In this document: in pieces, positions 52,570 through 63,766 of the stretch
Numbering within the stretch: position 1 is the stretch's first letter
How the letters are laid out: each line of letters begins with the position of its first letter
NCBI RefSeq assembly: GCF_004135365.1
Contig: NZ_CP035492.1
Coordinates: 3,833,501 to 3,897,500 of the forward strand
Length of the DNA: 64,000 nt
From: Paenibacillus protaetiae
Lineage (GTDB): Bacteria; Bacillota; Bacilli; Paenibacillales; Paenibacillaceae
Direction: 5' to 3'
Translations under genes and position numbers: made by a program
Notes under the pieces: generated by a model
What the model saw: the letters and a program-made list of their open reading frames with translations, nothing else
Databases searched by the model: none
What the model was told of the DNA's origin: nothing

Positions 52570-53658
52570 ATGGCGAATAAGGTAACGATGCAGCAAATCG
52601 CAGATCAATTGGGGTTATCCAAATTCGCAGTTTCGAAAGCGCTTTCCGGGAAATCCGGCGTAAGTGCGGAAACGCGCGAGAAGATCGTATCGGTTGCAAC
52701 TCAGCTGGGGTATTTCGCGAACAAGCAAATCAAGGCTTCCGCCTCCAAGCGATCAGAAGAAGCCGTCAGCGGCGGCCTGCCTGCTTCCGGCAAGGAAACG
52801 GTAATTGTGCTTGTTCCCAACGTAAGGAACCAGACGCGCGAGTCGTCTTATTGGGGCCGGATCATTGACGGTATTGCAGCGGAGCTCCAGGAGCGGGAAG
52901 TCGGCATGGTGCTCGTAACGGAGCAGTTTCGGGACAGCTTCTCCAATCTGATCAATCCAAACGGTGTCAAAGGCATTATTGGAGTCGGATTCGTTTCCTC
53001 CCAGCTGCTGCTGGAGATCCGTAATTTGGGTATTCCTTTCATACTGGTTGACCATGAAGATCCGTTAATTCCTTCGGACACATTGTTTATGAACAATATG
53101 GAATGTGTAAGAAGAGTGACCAATTATTTGATTGGGTGCGGCCATCGCAAGCTGCAGTTCGTAGGCAATATCCGTTATGCCCGCAGCTTTGCCGACCGCT
53201 GGTCCGGTTTCCGTTCCATGCTGGAGGAACACGGGCTGGAGCAGGAGCAGGACCGGAGCTTGCTGGGCCTTACAGGAGAAGGGCGTGCCGAAATGCTGCC
53301 GGATGAGCTGGAGGGGGCGCTCGGCCGGATGAAGGAGCAGCATACGCTTCCTACCGCGATGGTATGCGCCAACGATCTGATCGCGATGCGTGTCATTGGT
53401 ATTCTGGGCCAGCTTGGCATAGCCGTGCCCGAGCAATGCTCCGTTACCGGCTTTGACAATATTGAGGAAGCGGCCCATGCGGTGCCTGCGCTCAGTACTG
53501 TCCATGTCGACAAAGAAGCGCTTGGCCGGCGGGCGACGGAAATGCTGCTGCGGAGAGTTGCCCATATAAGCGAGCCGCAAGAGAAAGTATTGTTGAGCGG
53601 CGAATTTATTTTGCGTGATTCAACGGTATATCCGCTCCTTCAAACTGCATTATCATGA
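52570..53658 (+). CDS. LacI-family transcriptional regulator (cluster 3)
   Basis: Repressor of 362 residues. N-terminal helix-turn-helix TMQQIADQLGLSKFAVSKALSGKSGVSAETREKIVSVATQLGY (6-48), then a longer than usual linker, then a periplasmic-binding-protein-like effector domain (IIDGIAAELQEREVGMVLVTEQF, FILVDHEDPL, PTAMVCANDLIAMRVIGILGQLGIAVPEQCSVTGFDNIEEA). It heads the mannoside-type locus and overlaps the kinase start by four bases (ATGA). Two near-identical cre-like operators downstream, at 57.14 and 59.0 kb, are likely targets; CcpA is the alternative ligand for those sites. Confidence 0.92.
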   Translation: MANKVTMQQIADQLGLSKFAVSKALSGKSGVSAETREKIVSVATQLGYFANKQIKASASKRSEEAVSGGLPASGKETVIVLVPNVRNQTRESSYWGRIIDGIAAELQEREVGMVLVTEQFRDSFSNLINPNGVKGIIGVGFVSSQLLLEIRNLGIPFILVDHEDPLIPSDTLFMNNMECVRRVTNYLIGCGHRKLQFVGNIRYARSFADRWSGFRSMLEEHGLEQEQDRSLLGLTGEGRAEMLPDELEGALGRMKEQHTLPTAMVCANDLIAMRVIGILGQLGIAVPEQCSVTGFDNIEEAAHAVPALSTVHVDKEALGRRATEMLLRRVAHISEPQEKVLLSGEFILRDSTVYPLLQTALS

Positions 53659-55547
53659 GAGGCGGGCATAAGGGGAGCGCTTGGGGGAAATGGCCGTACA
53701 GGCTGCGAAGATGGACGGAAGTGCCGGCAACCCGGATGGAGGGGAAGCTGTTTATCGTATTTTTGTTCCTTGTTCTTTTGCCTATCGGTTTGATTACTTT
53801 TATAGCTTCGGAGCGTTATACCGGTACGATTGAGAACAATACCGTCGCTTACGTCTCCCAAATATCCGACAAAATGATGAGCAAGCTTGACGACTATACC
53901 ACCGATATGAAAAAGATATCGATTATTCCCTCCTATTTAAATGAAATCCAGACCGGCCTGCAATGGTCCAATGAGTATTACAAAGGAAAGGACAAGGAAT
54001 CATTCCAGTCTCCAAGCGCGGGCGAAAGCCAGATGAAGCTGCAAATTACGCGTAAAGTGGAAAGCAGCATCGCTTTTATGAATAACATCAAGGAAGGCAC
54101 AAGCAACGTTTATTTATTTGATTTGTACGGCAATCCGTATTATGTCATTAAAAGCGGAGGCAAGCGAAGCAACTTGCAGCAGTTTTATGACAGCTGGAAG
54201 GAAAGCGCTTACGAGGCAGCCGGAAAACCTGTGCTGGTCAGCACTCAGGAAATTGCCGGTCAGCCCGGCAGCAAGCAGCAGTATATGTTTACCGTTGTCC
54301 GCGACATTATTGATAAGTCCTACCGTTCAATCGGTATGATTGCAGTAGATGCGAATATTAACGTCATCGAAGGAATCGTTAACGATCTGGACCAAACCAC
54401 ACATGGGCTGACTATGATTTTGGATCAGAAGGGTTACGTCATTTACGACAGCGAGAAAAAATATTTGGCCCAGAATTTGTCCCAAAACGAGGTGGCGCGG
54501 CTGGCAGTTGGCTCAAGCGGAAGCTTTCACCTGAACGTTAACGGCGAACCTCAGCTTGTGGTATATAAGCGTTCGGAGGAAACCGGCTGGCTGATGCTCA
54601 TTACCGTGCCGGAAAACCGGCTGATGGAGCAGGCGGTGCAAACCCGGAACTATACGTTTGCTGCTGCAGCGGCGGTCATGGCGTTTGCCTTGTTTATATC
54701 GCTTGTCCTTATCTTTGCGCTGACCCGGCCGCTGCGCTCGATGGTCAAGCTGATGAAGAACGTGCAGTCGGGCAATTTGGACGTGACATTCCCGCTGAAA
54801 CGGCGGGACGAAGCCGGTATGGTCGGGCTTGCCTTTAACCGGATGATGGCGCGCATCAAACAGCTGATCGAAGATATTTATACGATTGAACAGCGAAAAA
54901 AGCAGACGGAGCTGGACAGCCTCCAGCATCAAATCAATCCGCATTTTATTTACAATACGCTGGAGACAATCCGCATGACAGCTGTGCTTCATGATGACGC
55001 CGAAATTGGCGATATGGTTCAGCAGCTGGGCCAGCAGCTCCGGTACAGCATCCATAACGGACATGAAATCGTACCGGCGGAACGGGAATGGGAGCATCTT
55101 CGCTCATATATGCAGCTGGTCAATTACCGCTATGGCGATATGTTTCAGCTTGAGCTTCCGGAAGAGGCGGCTGTGGCGGGCATACGGGTGATGAAGCTGC
55201 TGTTTCAGCCGATTGTAGAAAACTGCGTCAATCACGGGTATACCGATGCCAAAGCCCGTTTCCATATACGCGTGTCCTACCGGCGCGAAGGGACGGATCA
55301 TTGCTTTACCGTGAAGGATGATGGTGCGGGCATGAGCGAGCGGGAGCTGATGCAGCTTCGCAGCTCTCTGGAGCTGGAGAAGCCAGCCCGTTCGGACGGC
55401 CATGGCATCGGCCTGCGCAACATTCATGAACGTCTCCGGCTCCGGTATGGAGCTATGTATGGTTTGACGGTGAACAGCAAGCCGGGGGAAGGAACCGAAG
55501 TTGCGGTCAGGATACCCGTTCAAGAGCCGCCGCCAACAGCTGTATAG
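53655..55547 (+). CDS. YesM-type membrane sensor histidine kinase (cluster 3)
   Basis: Sensor kinase of 630 residues. N-terminal span (KLFIVFLFLVLLPIGLITFIA), extracellular double-Cache-like sensor (to about 325), second span (FAAAAAVMAFALFISLVLIFALT), HAMP linker (RPLRSMVKLMKNVQSGNLDVTF), acceptor His in HQINPHFIYNTLETIRMTA, ATPase part (LFQPIVENCVNHGYTDA, DDGAGMSE, HGIGLRNIHERLRLRYG). It starts at the ATG overlapping the LacI stop; a later ATG at 53736 (MEGKLF) would remove the basic N-terminus and is an alternative. Followed by its regulator after 10 bp. Confidence 0.9.
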   Translation: MRGGHKGSAWGKWPYRLRRWTEVPATRMEGKLFIVFLFLVLLPIGLITFIASERYTGTIENNTVAYVSQISDKMMSKLDDYTTDMKKISIIPSYLNEIQTGLQWSNEYYKGKDKESFQSPSAGESQMKLQITRKVESSIAFMNNIKEGTSNVYLFDLYGNPYYVIKSGGKRSNLQQFYDSWKESAYEAAGKPVLVSTQEIAGQPGSKQQYMFTVVRDIIDKSYRSIGMIAVDANINVIEGIVNDLDQTTHGLTMILDQKGYVIYDSEKKYLAQNLSQNEVARLAVGSSGSFHLNVNGEPQLVVYKRSEETGWLMLITVPENRLMEQAVQTRNYTFAAAAAVMAFALFISLVLIFALTRPLRSMVKLMKNVQSGNLDVTFPLKRRDEAGMVGLAFNRMMARIKQLIEDIYTIEQRKKQTELDSLQHQINPHFIYNTLETIRMTAVLHDDAEIGDMVQQLGQQLRYSIHNGHEIVPAEREWEHLRSYMQLVNYRYGDMFQLELPEEAAVAGIRVMKLLFQPIVENCVNHGYTDAKARFHIRVSYRREGTDHCFTVKDDGAGMSERELMQLRSSLELEKPARSDGHGIGLRNIHERLRLRYGAMYGLTVNSKPGEGTEVAVRIPVQEPPPTAV

Positions 55548-55557
55548 GAGGGATTGC

Positions 55558-57060
55558 ATGTTAAATATTGTAGTGGTTGACGACGAAGAGCGCATCCGGC
55601 TCGGCCTCGGCAAGCTGATCCGGCAGGCGGGGGAGCATTACCGGGTTGTCGGGCAGTTTGCTTCCGGCAGCGATCTGCTGGAACAGATGGAAGCTTTAAA
55701 GCCGGACTTGATCATTACGGATGTGAAAATGCCCCGTATGAACGGCCTGCAGCTGATGGAGAAAGTAAAGGAAGGCGGATGGCCGGCTAAAGTGGCCGTA
55801 TTAAGCGGCTACGACGATTTTCATTTCGTTCGTGAGGCGCTCCGCCAAGGCGCTGTCGAATATTTATTGAAGCCGGTAGACTTGAAGGAACTGCAGCGGC
55901 TGCTGGAACATGTCCATGAACAAACGGAGCTCGAGCGCGGAGAGGACCCCCTTGAAGCGGAAAAGCTTCTCAGTTTTCTTCTTTGCTCGGACGAGAAGCG
56001 GATGACCAGGCAGCTGTTTGAAGAAGTGTGCGCAAGATTGGACCGGATGCCGCTGCTCCGGCAGCATTATGCTGTCCTTCTCATGCGGAACATGCCGATG
56101 CTGCCGGACGGGAAGCTCCAGCAGCTGATGGATGAACGGTGGGGAGAGCGCCGGATAATTCCTTACGATGCCGGCAGGCTGGCGGTTCTGCTTCCGATCG
56201 GCCAGCTTGACCATCCGCAGTCGGTCCGGGAAAAGGCGGTTATGCTGATGCAGTGCCTTCCGGCCGGGACACGCGCCAAGATCGGAATCAGCGATGTTTA
56301 TTGCGGCAGCCGCTGGCTTCCGCAGGCGATGCTGGAGGCGGAGCAGTCGTTTGAGCATGCCTGGTACAGCCGGGAGATGCGCAGCTGCTCGGACGGGAAA
56401 AGATGCAAGACAGCCAAGGAAGAGCGGCTGCGCCTGCTTCGCATGGTGGATCAGGAGCTTATTCCCGCTCTGCAGCTTGGCGAGTCCGGGCCGGCTATTG
56501 CGATTGTGAACCGGTGGCTTGACGATAGTGAGAGGCTCCGGCTCAGCTGGGAAGAGCTGCGTGAAGGCTGCTCTGACCTGGAGGCGCTTATTGCGGAGGC
56601 ATTAAAGCAGCGTTCGCTGCACATTGCGGAAGAAGACGCTGTTTTTCCTGAAGCGTATGAGAACTGGGAAGCGTTCGCTGAAGCGCTTCGCCGCAATGTA
56701 GCCGGTAAAGCGGCTGCGTTTGAAGCTTCATCCCACGAGAACCGGGCCGTGGAGAAAATCAAGCAGTATATCCTTGAGCATTATACCGAGGAGCTGGAGC
56801 TGCAGCGGCTGGCGGAGTTTGTTTTTTTGACGCCAAGTTATTTAAGCAAGCTGTTTAAGACGGAAACGGGAGAAACGATTACCGATTATATAATTTCTGT
56901 CCGTATTCAGCAGGCTAAGCTGCTGCTCCGCCGCGATCACAATTTAAAAACTTATGAGATCGGGGAGCGGGTCGGATATGCCGATCCAGCTTATTTTACA
57001 AAGGTGTTTAAGAAAACAACCGGAAAAACGCCGAAGGAATACCGTGATCTTGTTAGGTGA
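55558..57060 (+). CDS. YesN-type response regulator with AraC DNA-binding domain (cluster 3)
   Basis: Response regulator of 500 residues. Receiver: DD at 8-9, phospho-acceptor Asp at 55 (ITDVKMPRMNG), AVLSGYDDF and EYLLKPVD. A long middle region of about 270 residues is longer than in the cluster 1 and 2 regulators. The AraC domain at the C-terminus reads LELQRLAEFVFLTPSYLSKLFKTETGETITDYI and YEIGERVGYADPAYFTKVFKKTTGKTPKEYRDL. The ATG at 55558 has AGGAGGG upstream. Likely activator of the permease promoter at 57.1 kb, acting with the LacI-type repressor. Confidence 0.92.
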   Translation: MLNIVVVDDEERIRLGLGKLIRQAGEHYRVVGQFASGSDLLEQMEALKPDLIITDVKMPRMNGLQLMEKVKEGGWPAKVAVLSGYDDFHFVREALRQGAVEYLLKPVDLKELQRLLEHVHEQTELERGEDPLEAEKLLSFLLCSDEKRMTRQLFEEVCARLDRMPLLRQHYAVLLMRNMPMLPDGKLQQLMDERWGERRIIPYDAGRLAVLLPIGQLDHPQSVREKAVMLMQCLPAGTRAKIGISDVYCGSRWLPQAMLEAEQSFEHAWYSREMRSCSDGKRCKTAKEERLRLLRMVDQELIPALQLGESGPAIAIVNRWLDDSERLRLSWEELREGCSDLEALIAEALKQRSLHIAEEDAVFPEAYENWEAFAEALRRNVAGKAAAFEASSHENRAVEKIKQYILEHYTEELELQRLAEFVFLTPSYLSKLFKTETGETITDYIISVRIQQAKLLLRRDHNLKTYEIGERVGYADPAYFTKVFKKTTGKTPKEYRDLVR

Positions 57061-57111
57061 AGTTAGGCTTTTGTTATCCAAATTCAAGACAAGAAAACGA
57101 AACAAAAACCA

Positions 57112-57156
57112 TTAAAATGCAGGCGGCAATCTTTTATACTGATGTAAGCGGTATCA
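57112..57156 (+). promoter_or_regulatory. Promoter and cre-like operator of the cluster 3 permeases
   Basis: TTAAAA (57112-57117), 17-bp spacer, TATACT (57135-57140), then TGTAAGCGGTATCA (57143-57156) over the start point. The operator fits the cre consensus except at one centre base. It shares the block TGATGnAAGCGnTATCATTT with the site at 59.0 kb. Confidence 0.6.
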
Positions 57157-57184
57157 TTTGTTGCCAAGAAAGCGGGGGAGGACT

Positions 57185-58063
57185 TTGTTCAATTTCAGTT
57201 ACAAAACCCAGCGATACCTGATTTTATTTGGTTTTTTGACGATCCCGGTGCTTTTATCGCTGACCTTCTCGTATTATCCGGCTGTTTCGTTGTTTTATTA
57301 CAGCTTGACCGACTGGACAGGGCTGGGCTGGGATATGCATTTTATCGGCTTGGATAACTACAAGGAAATTTTTACGAAGCCGGAAGTATTCGGAGTGCTC
57401 AAGAACAACGCTTATTATTTTATCGGCGGGCTTGTCCAGGTCGCGCTGGCGCTATATTTCGCCGTTATTTTGAATGGGAGGCTGCGCGGCAAAAACGGTT
57501 TTCGCGCGGCATTGTTTTTGCCGTATGTGCTGCACAGCGTCGCAACGGTCATTATGTTCAAAAACGTTTACCACGGAGAATATGGGTCGCTGAATATGCT
57601 GCTTGGCGCAATCGGACTGGAATCTTGGCAGCAAAGCTGGCTTGGCAATAAGCATCTGGTTAATATTTCGCTGGCTTTTATATCCATGTGGAAGTTTATG
57701 GGGCTTAATATGGTCGTTTTTATCGGGGCGCTGCAATCCATTCCAAGCGATCTGTACGAAGCGGCTTCGATCGACGGCGCGTCGGGCTGGCAGAAGTTTC
57801 GCTACATTACTTTACCGAGCATTCGCAGCGTAATGGAACTGATGCTTATTTTGACGCTGACCGGCGCATTGGAAGCTTTTGATATTCCGTATGTGATGCT
57901 GCTTGGCGCCAATGGAACCTCTACCTTTGTCATTCAGACCGTCAATACGGCATTTAAGTACCAGAACTTTGGCCTTGCGTCTGCGATGGCAGTCGTGCTG
58001 CTGCTTATGGTGCTGCTGTTTATTGTTATTCAGAGAAAGCTGCTGTTTAGAGGGGAGAAATGA
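57185..58063 (+). CDS. Sugar ABC transporter permease, MalF type (cluster 3)
   Basis: CUT1 permease of about 292 residues. YLILFGFLTIPVLLSLTFSYYPAVSLFYYSLTDWTGLG, FIGLDNYKEIF, and the EAA loop IPSDLYEAASIDGASGWQKFRYITLPSIRS near residues 185-214 are typical. The TTG at 57185, just after GGGGGAGG, is used; an earlier TTG at 57158 precedes the ribosome site. Spacing is short, so the start is not certain. Transcribed from the operator-bearing promoter upstream. Confidence 0.9.
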   Translation: MFNFSYKTQRYLILFGFLTIPVLLSLTFSYYPAVSLFYYSLTDWTGLGWDMHFIGLDNYKEIFTKPEVFGVLKNNAYYFIGGLVQVALALYFAVILNGRLRGKNGFRAALFLPYVLHSVATVIMFKNVYHGEYGSLNMLLGAIGLESWQQSWLGNKHLVNISLAFISMWKFMGLNMVVFIGALQSIPSDLYEAASIDGASGWQKFRYITLPSIRSVMELMLILTLTGALEAFDIPYVMLLGANGTSTFVIQTVNTAFKYQNFGLASAMAVVLLLMVLLFIVIQRKLLFRGEK

Positions 58064-58065
58064 GG

Positions 58066-58896
58066 ATGGAGCGGGAAGGTTCGGTCGGATTTGCCGTATT
58101 TAAATACGTTACGATTGCGGTTGCCCTTTTTGTTGTCTTTTTTCCAATCTATTCGGTTGTGATCGGAGCGTTCAAAACACAGGTCGAATATTATCAGTCA
58201 GGGCTGAGCCTGCCGAAAGATTTCTTTTATTTGGATAACTTTTCCAAAGTGATCGACGTAGGCGGCTTGATGCTAGGCTTCCGTAATATACTTGTTATTC
58301 TCTTTATTGCCGTAGCGGGCAATGTCGTCTTTGGCACGATGGTGGCTTATGCGCTTGGCCGGTTTGAGTTTAAGCTGCGGAAAACGATTATGGGCATGTA
58401 CCTGGTTGCCCAAGTCATTCCGATGGTCACAACGCAGGTCGCAACGTTTACGATTATCCAGCATCTCCACTTGTACAACACGATGGGCGCGCCGATCCTG
58501 CTTTATCTTGGGGCCGATGTGCTGCAGATCGTCATCTATTTGCAATTCGTCGGCAGCATTCCGCGTGATCTGGACGAAAGCGCGATGATCGAAGGAGCGT
58601 CCCTGTTCCGGATTTACCGCTCGATTATTTTCCCGCTGCTCGGCCCGGCTACGGCGACATTAATTATTTTGAAATCCATTTCGATTTATAACGATTTTTA
58701 TACCCCCTATTTGTATATGCCGAGCCAGAAGCTTAAAGTGGTGTCCACGGCGATCTACTCGTTTATTGGCCCGAATGCGGCTCAGCTGAATGTGATATCT
58801 GCCGGTATTCTCCTCATTTTTATTCCGACGGTGGTATTGTTCCTGTTTATGCAGCGCTATATCTTTGCCGGCGTTACCAATGGATCGGTTAAGTAA
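58066..58896 (+). CDS. Sugar ABC transporter permease, MalG type (cluster 3)
   Basis: CUT1 permease of 276 residues. FFPIYSVVIGAFKTQVEYYQSGLSLPKDFFYLDNFSKV, YLVAQVIPMVTTQVATFTIIQHLHLYNTMGAPILLYLGADVLQIVIYL, the EAA loop IPRDLDESAMIEGASLFRIYRSIIFPLLGP and the C-terminal FAGVTNGSVK identify it. The ATG at 58066 sits eight bases after GGGGAG. An ATG at 58060 overlaps the previous stop but is too close to the ribosome site. It pairs with the preceding permease. Confidence 0.92.
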   Translation: MEREGSVGFAVFKYVTIAVALFVVFFPIYSVVIGAFKTQVEYYQSGLSLPKDFFYLDNFSKVIDVGGLMLGFRNILVILFIAVAGNVVFGTMVAYALGRFEFKLRKTIMGMYLVAQVIPMVTTQVATFTIIQHLHLYNTMGAPILLYLGADVLQIVIYLQFVGSIPRDLDESAMIEGASLFRIYRSIIFPLLGPATATLIILKSISIYNDFYTPYLYMPSQKLKVVSTAIYSFIGPNAAQLNVISAGILLIFIPTVVLFLFMQRYIFAGVTNGSVK

Positions 58897-58969
58897 TGCC
58901 GCGGCATGCACCTAACAAAATAATAGATTGTTAGCATAATTCATGACAATAAAAACCAAAAAGCTGCAT

Positions 58970-59017
58970 TTGTTTTTAAAGCCAATCTGTTTAATATAGG
59001 TGATGAAAGCGATATCA
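58970..59017 (+). promoter_or_regulatory. Promoter and cre-like operator of the cluster 3 binding protein
   Basis: TTGTTT (58970-58975), 16-bp spacer, TAATAT (58992-58997), then TGAAAGCGATATCA (59004-59017) over the start point. Same architecture and nearly the same operator as at 57.1 kb, so both units should respond to one repressor. Confidence 0.6.
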
Positions 59018-59041
59018 TTTTTTCACAGGGGGTAACCGGTT

Positions 59042-60376
59042 ATGAAAAAAGGATGGGCAGCAGCAACGCTTCTTGCAATGACCGTAGCGATTTTGGCCGC
59101 ATGCAGCGGCAATAACAGCAGCTCCAACAGCACGAACAGCCCTTCGCCGAGCACAGCTCCAACCGCCGATGCCAGCCAGGCGCCTAGCGGGGATGCTTCT
59201 GCCGCGCCTGCCGAGCTGGGCGGCAAGCTGAAGGTGCTGACGCAGCGGACGGATCTCGTAAACGACGGTACGATGGACCGTTACGCCAAAAAGTTTAAAG
59301 AAAAGTACCCGAAAGCCGAAATTGAGTTTGAGGGCTTAACGAATTACGCAACGGACATACAGGTCCGTTTGACGACCGGCGAAGCGGGAGACGTGCTGAT
59401 GATTCCGGCTGGCCTCGCAACAAGCGAGTTCAGCAAATATTTTGAACCGCTCCCGGATTCCATGTTCGATAATGTTTATTTCGCCGATAACACGCTGTAT
59501 GACGGCAAGCGGTACGGCATTTCCACCGGCGTCAATACGCAGGGGATCGTATATAACAAAAAAGCGTTTGCCGCAGCAGGCATCGACAAAGTGCCGGCGA
59601 CGCTTGATGAGCTTTATGCCGATGCGGATAAACTGAAAGCCGCCAACATCATTCCGCTGTACATGAACTTTGGCGCGCAGTGGCCGATGGGCAACTGGGG
59701 GGACGGCACGGCGTGGTATATTTCCGGCGACCCGCAGTTCGCCTCCAAACAGGTTGCGTTGGATGCGCCTTTCCAGGTTGACAGCCCGTGGGGGGAAATC
59801 GCCAATATCGGCCGCACTTTTGTACAAAAAGGCTGGGTAGAGAAAGATCTGTATACGAATAACTGGGAGATGTCCAAAGGCGAAGTAGCCAGCGGCAAAG
59901 CGGCTATGTACTTCCTTGGCAACTGGGTTATTCCGCAAGTTATCGGCGCAGGCGCTTCGTCCGACGATATCGGCTTCTTCCCGTTTCCGTACGACAACAG
60001 CGGCAAATATAATGCGCCGCTCGGCTCTGACTATTTTGTCGCGGTCAGCAAGGACAGCAAAAACAAGGAGCTGGCAACCGCCTGGGTTGATTTCTTTGTG
60101 AAGGAATCCGGTTATGTAGAGGAATCCGGCTTTATGCCTATTGATAAAACCAAACAAGCTGCCAATCCGCAGCTCGCACAATTCCAATCGTTTAATCCGA
60201 CGCTTATCGAAAGCGAAGCTACGGATCCTAAATTCAACGAGATCGCCAATAAAGCACAAATCGGAATCGGTGTAGGCGATTATGTTCAAGAGTATATCGT
60301 GGCCGATGATTTGAAAGCCGCATTTGACAAACTGAATGCCAAATGGAAAGAGGCTAAAACCGCATTAGGGTATTAA
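59042..60376 (+). CDS. Sugar ABC transporter substrate-binding lipoprotein (cluster 3)
   Basis: Receptor of the cluster 3 importer, 444 residues. Lipoprotein signal LAMTVAILAACSG (Cys at 21), a long Ser/Asn/Ala-rich linker to about residue 60, then the family 1 fold: KLKVLTQRTDLVNDGTMDRYAKKFKEKYPKAEIEFEGL, VRLTTGEAGDVLMIPAGL, YGISTGVNTQGIVYNKKAFAAAGIDKVPATLDEL and SGKAAMYFLGNWVIPQ. The ATG follows AGGGGG. With a beta-mannosidase next door, a manno-oligosaccharide or related glycoside is the likely ligand (inference from context). Confidence 0.92.
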   Translation: MKKGWAAATLLAMTVAILAACSGNNSSSNSTNSPSPSTAPTADASQAPSGDASAAPAELGGKLKVLTQRTDLVNDGTMDRYAKKFKEKYPKAEIEFEGLTNYATDIQVRLTTGEAGDVLMIPAGLATSEFSKYFEPLPDSMFDNVYFADNTLYDGKRYGISTGVNTQGIVYNKKAFAAAGIDKVPATLDELYADADKLKAANIIPLYMNFGAQWPMGNWGDGTAWYISGDPQFASKQVALDAPFQVDSPWGEIANIGRTFVQKGWVEKDLYTNNWEMSKGEVASGKAAMYFLGNWVIPQVIGAGASSDDIGFFPFPYDNSGKYNAPLGSDYFVAVSKDSKNKELATAWVDFFVKESGYVEESGFMPIDKTKQAANPQLAQFQSFNPTLIESEATDPKFNEIANKAQIGIGVGDYVQEYIVADDLKAAFDKLNAKWKEAKTALGY

Positions 60377-60546
60377 AACAACAGCCTTGTTTGCGGGGAG
60401 GACAGTTCTAAGAGCAGAACAGCCTTGGCACCGCACATGAGCAGCCTTACGGGCAGCATAGCTCTGAAGCCTGAAGCTGCAAACCGGCAGTGCCGCCTGG
60501 CTGAAAGCTCTATAAGAACGCCGTCTGTCCGCGGCAGGCATACCCG

Positions 60547-60590
60547 CATTTCTTGTTCCAGGCTGCCGAGCTTGGAACAAGAAATGTTTT
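60547..60590 (+). terminator. Terminator between binding-protein and mannosidase genes
   Basis: CATTTCTTGTTCCA (60547-60560) pairs perfectly with 60573-60586, followed by TTTT. The mannosidase would then depend on read-through or on an unseen promoter in the following 55 bp. Confidence 0.75.
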
Positions 60591-60647
60591 CATTGTTTCA
60601 AACCTTTTATACGGTACAACGCTGCCAGGATGATGGGGAGGATGAAG

Positions 60648-63175
<2,528 letters not shown>

Positions 63176-63326
63176 TAGAGAAAGCGGGTAAACGATCTCC
63201 GCCCGGCAGAGGGCAATTCGTTAAATGACAGAATGCTTTCTGATGCTGAGAGTTTGAGCAATCGGTCTTATCGGATCGACCATCTATCGTCCACGGTTAT
63301 CTTCATCTGTAATATAAGCGGAGAGC

Positions 63327-63372
63327 TTATACAACCAAAGCAAGGCTTCACAGCCTTGCTTTGGTTGTATAA
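63327..63372. terminator. Perfect 21-bp inverted repeat after the mannosidase
   Basis: Bases 63327-63347 pair without mismatch with 63352-63372 around a TCAC loop. No T-run follows. It may be a factor-assisted terminator insulating the rRNA operon; the rest of 63176-63465 shows nothing recognisable. Confidence 0.6.
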
Positions 63373-63465
63373 CAGATCGAATCCTGCTTCATCGGCGGAA
63401 TGATCTATTCAAACGCAAGATTTAATCTCCTTTTTTCGTCCTTTTAAACTTTTTTTAAAAAAGGG

Positions 63466-63495
63466 TTGCAATATGTCGAAAGGATGTGGTATATT
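63466..63495 (+). promoter_or_regulatory. rrn promoter P1
   Basis: TTGCAA (63466-63471), 18-bp spacer, TATATT (63490-63495), with GGATGTGG before the -10, a block repeated at P2. Confidence 0.75.
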
Positions 63496-63596
63496 CTAAT
63501 TCCGGTCGCGAAACAAACGCGGCGGACAAGCTTTCGAAACGCTCGGCCCACGATGTAAACGGCTGAACGGTTCGAAAAAAAGATTTAAAAAAAAGC

Positions 63597-63625
63597 TTGC
63601 ACGAGCGAAACGGATGTGGTAAGAT
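63597..63625 (+). promoter_or_regulatory. rrn promoter P2
   Basis: TTGCAC (63597-63602), 17-bp spacer, TAAGAT (63620-63625), again preceded by GGATGTGG. Tandem promoters are usual for Bacillales rRNA operons. Confidence 0.75.
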
Positions 63626-63672
63626 AACATTCGTTGTCGCGAGAAAAACAAGCGAAAACAAACGAAACAAAT

Positions 63673-63694
63673 TGTTCTTTGAAAACTGAACAAC
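63673..63694 (+). promoter_or_regulatory. rRNA leader antitermination-type sequence (boxA region)
   Basis: TGTTCTTTGAAAACTGAACA matches the conserved leader found before Bacillus-type 16S genes, including the boxA-like TCTTTGAAAACT. Confidence 0.65.
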
Positions 63695-63766
63695 GAGCGA
63701 AACTGCCCCATTAATCCTAACGGATTGATGGACAAGCGATAAAGTAAGAAATGAGCAAGTCAAACT

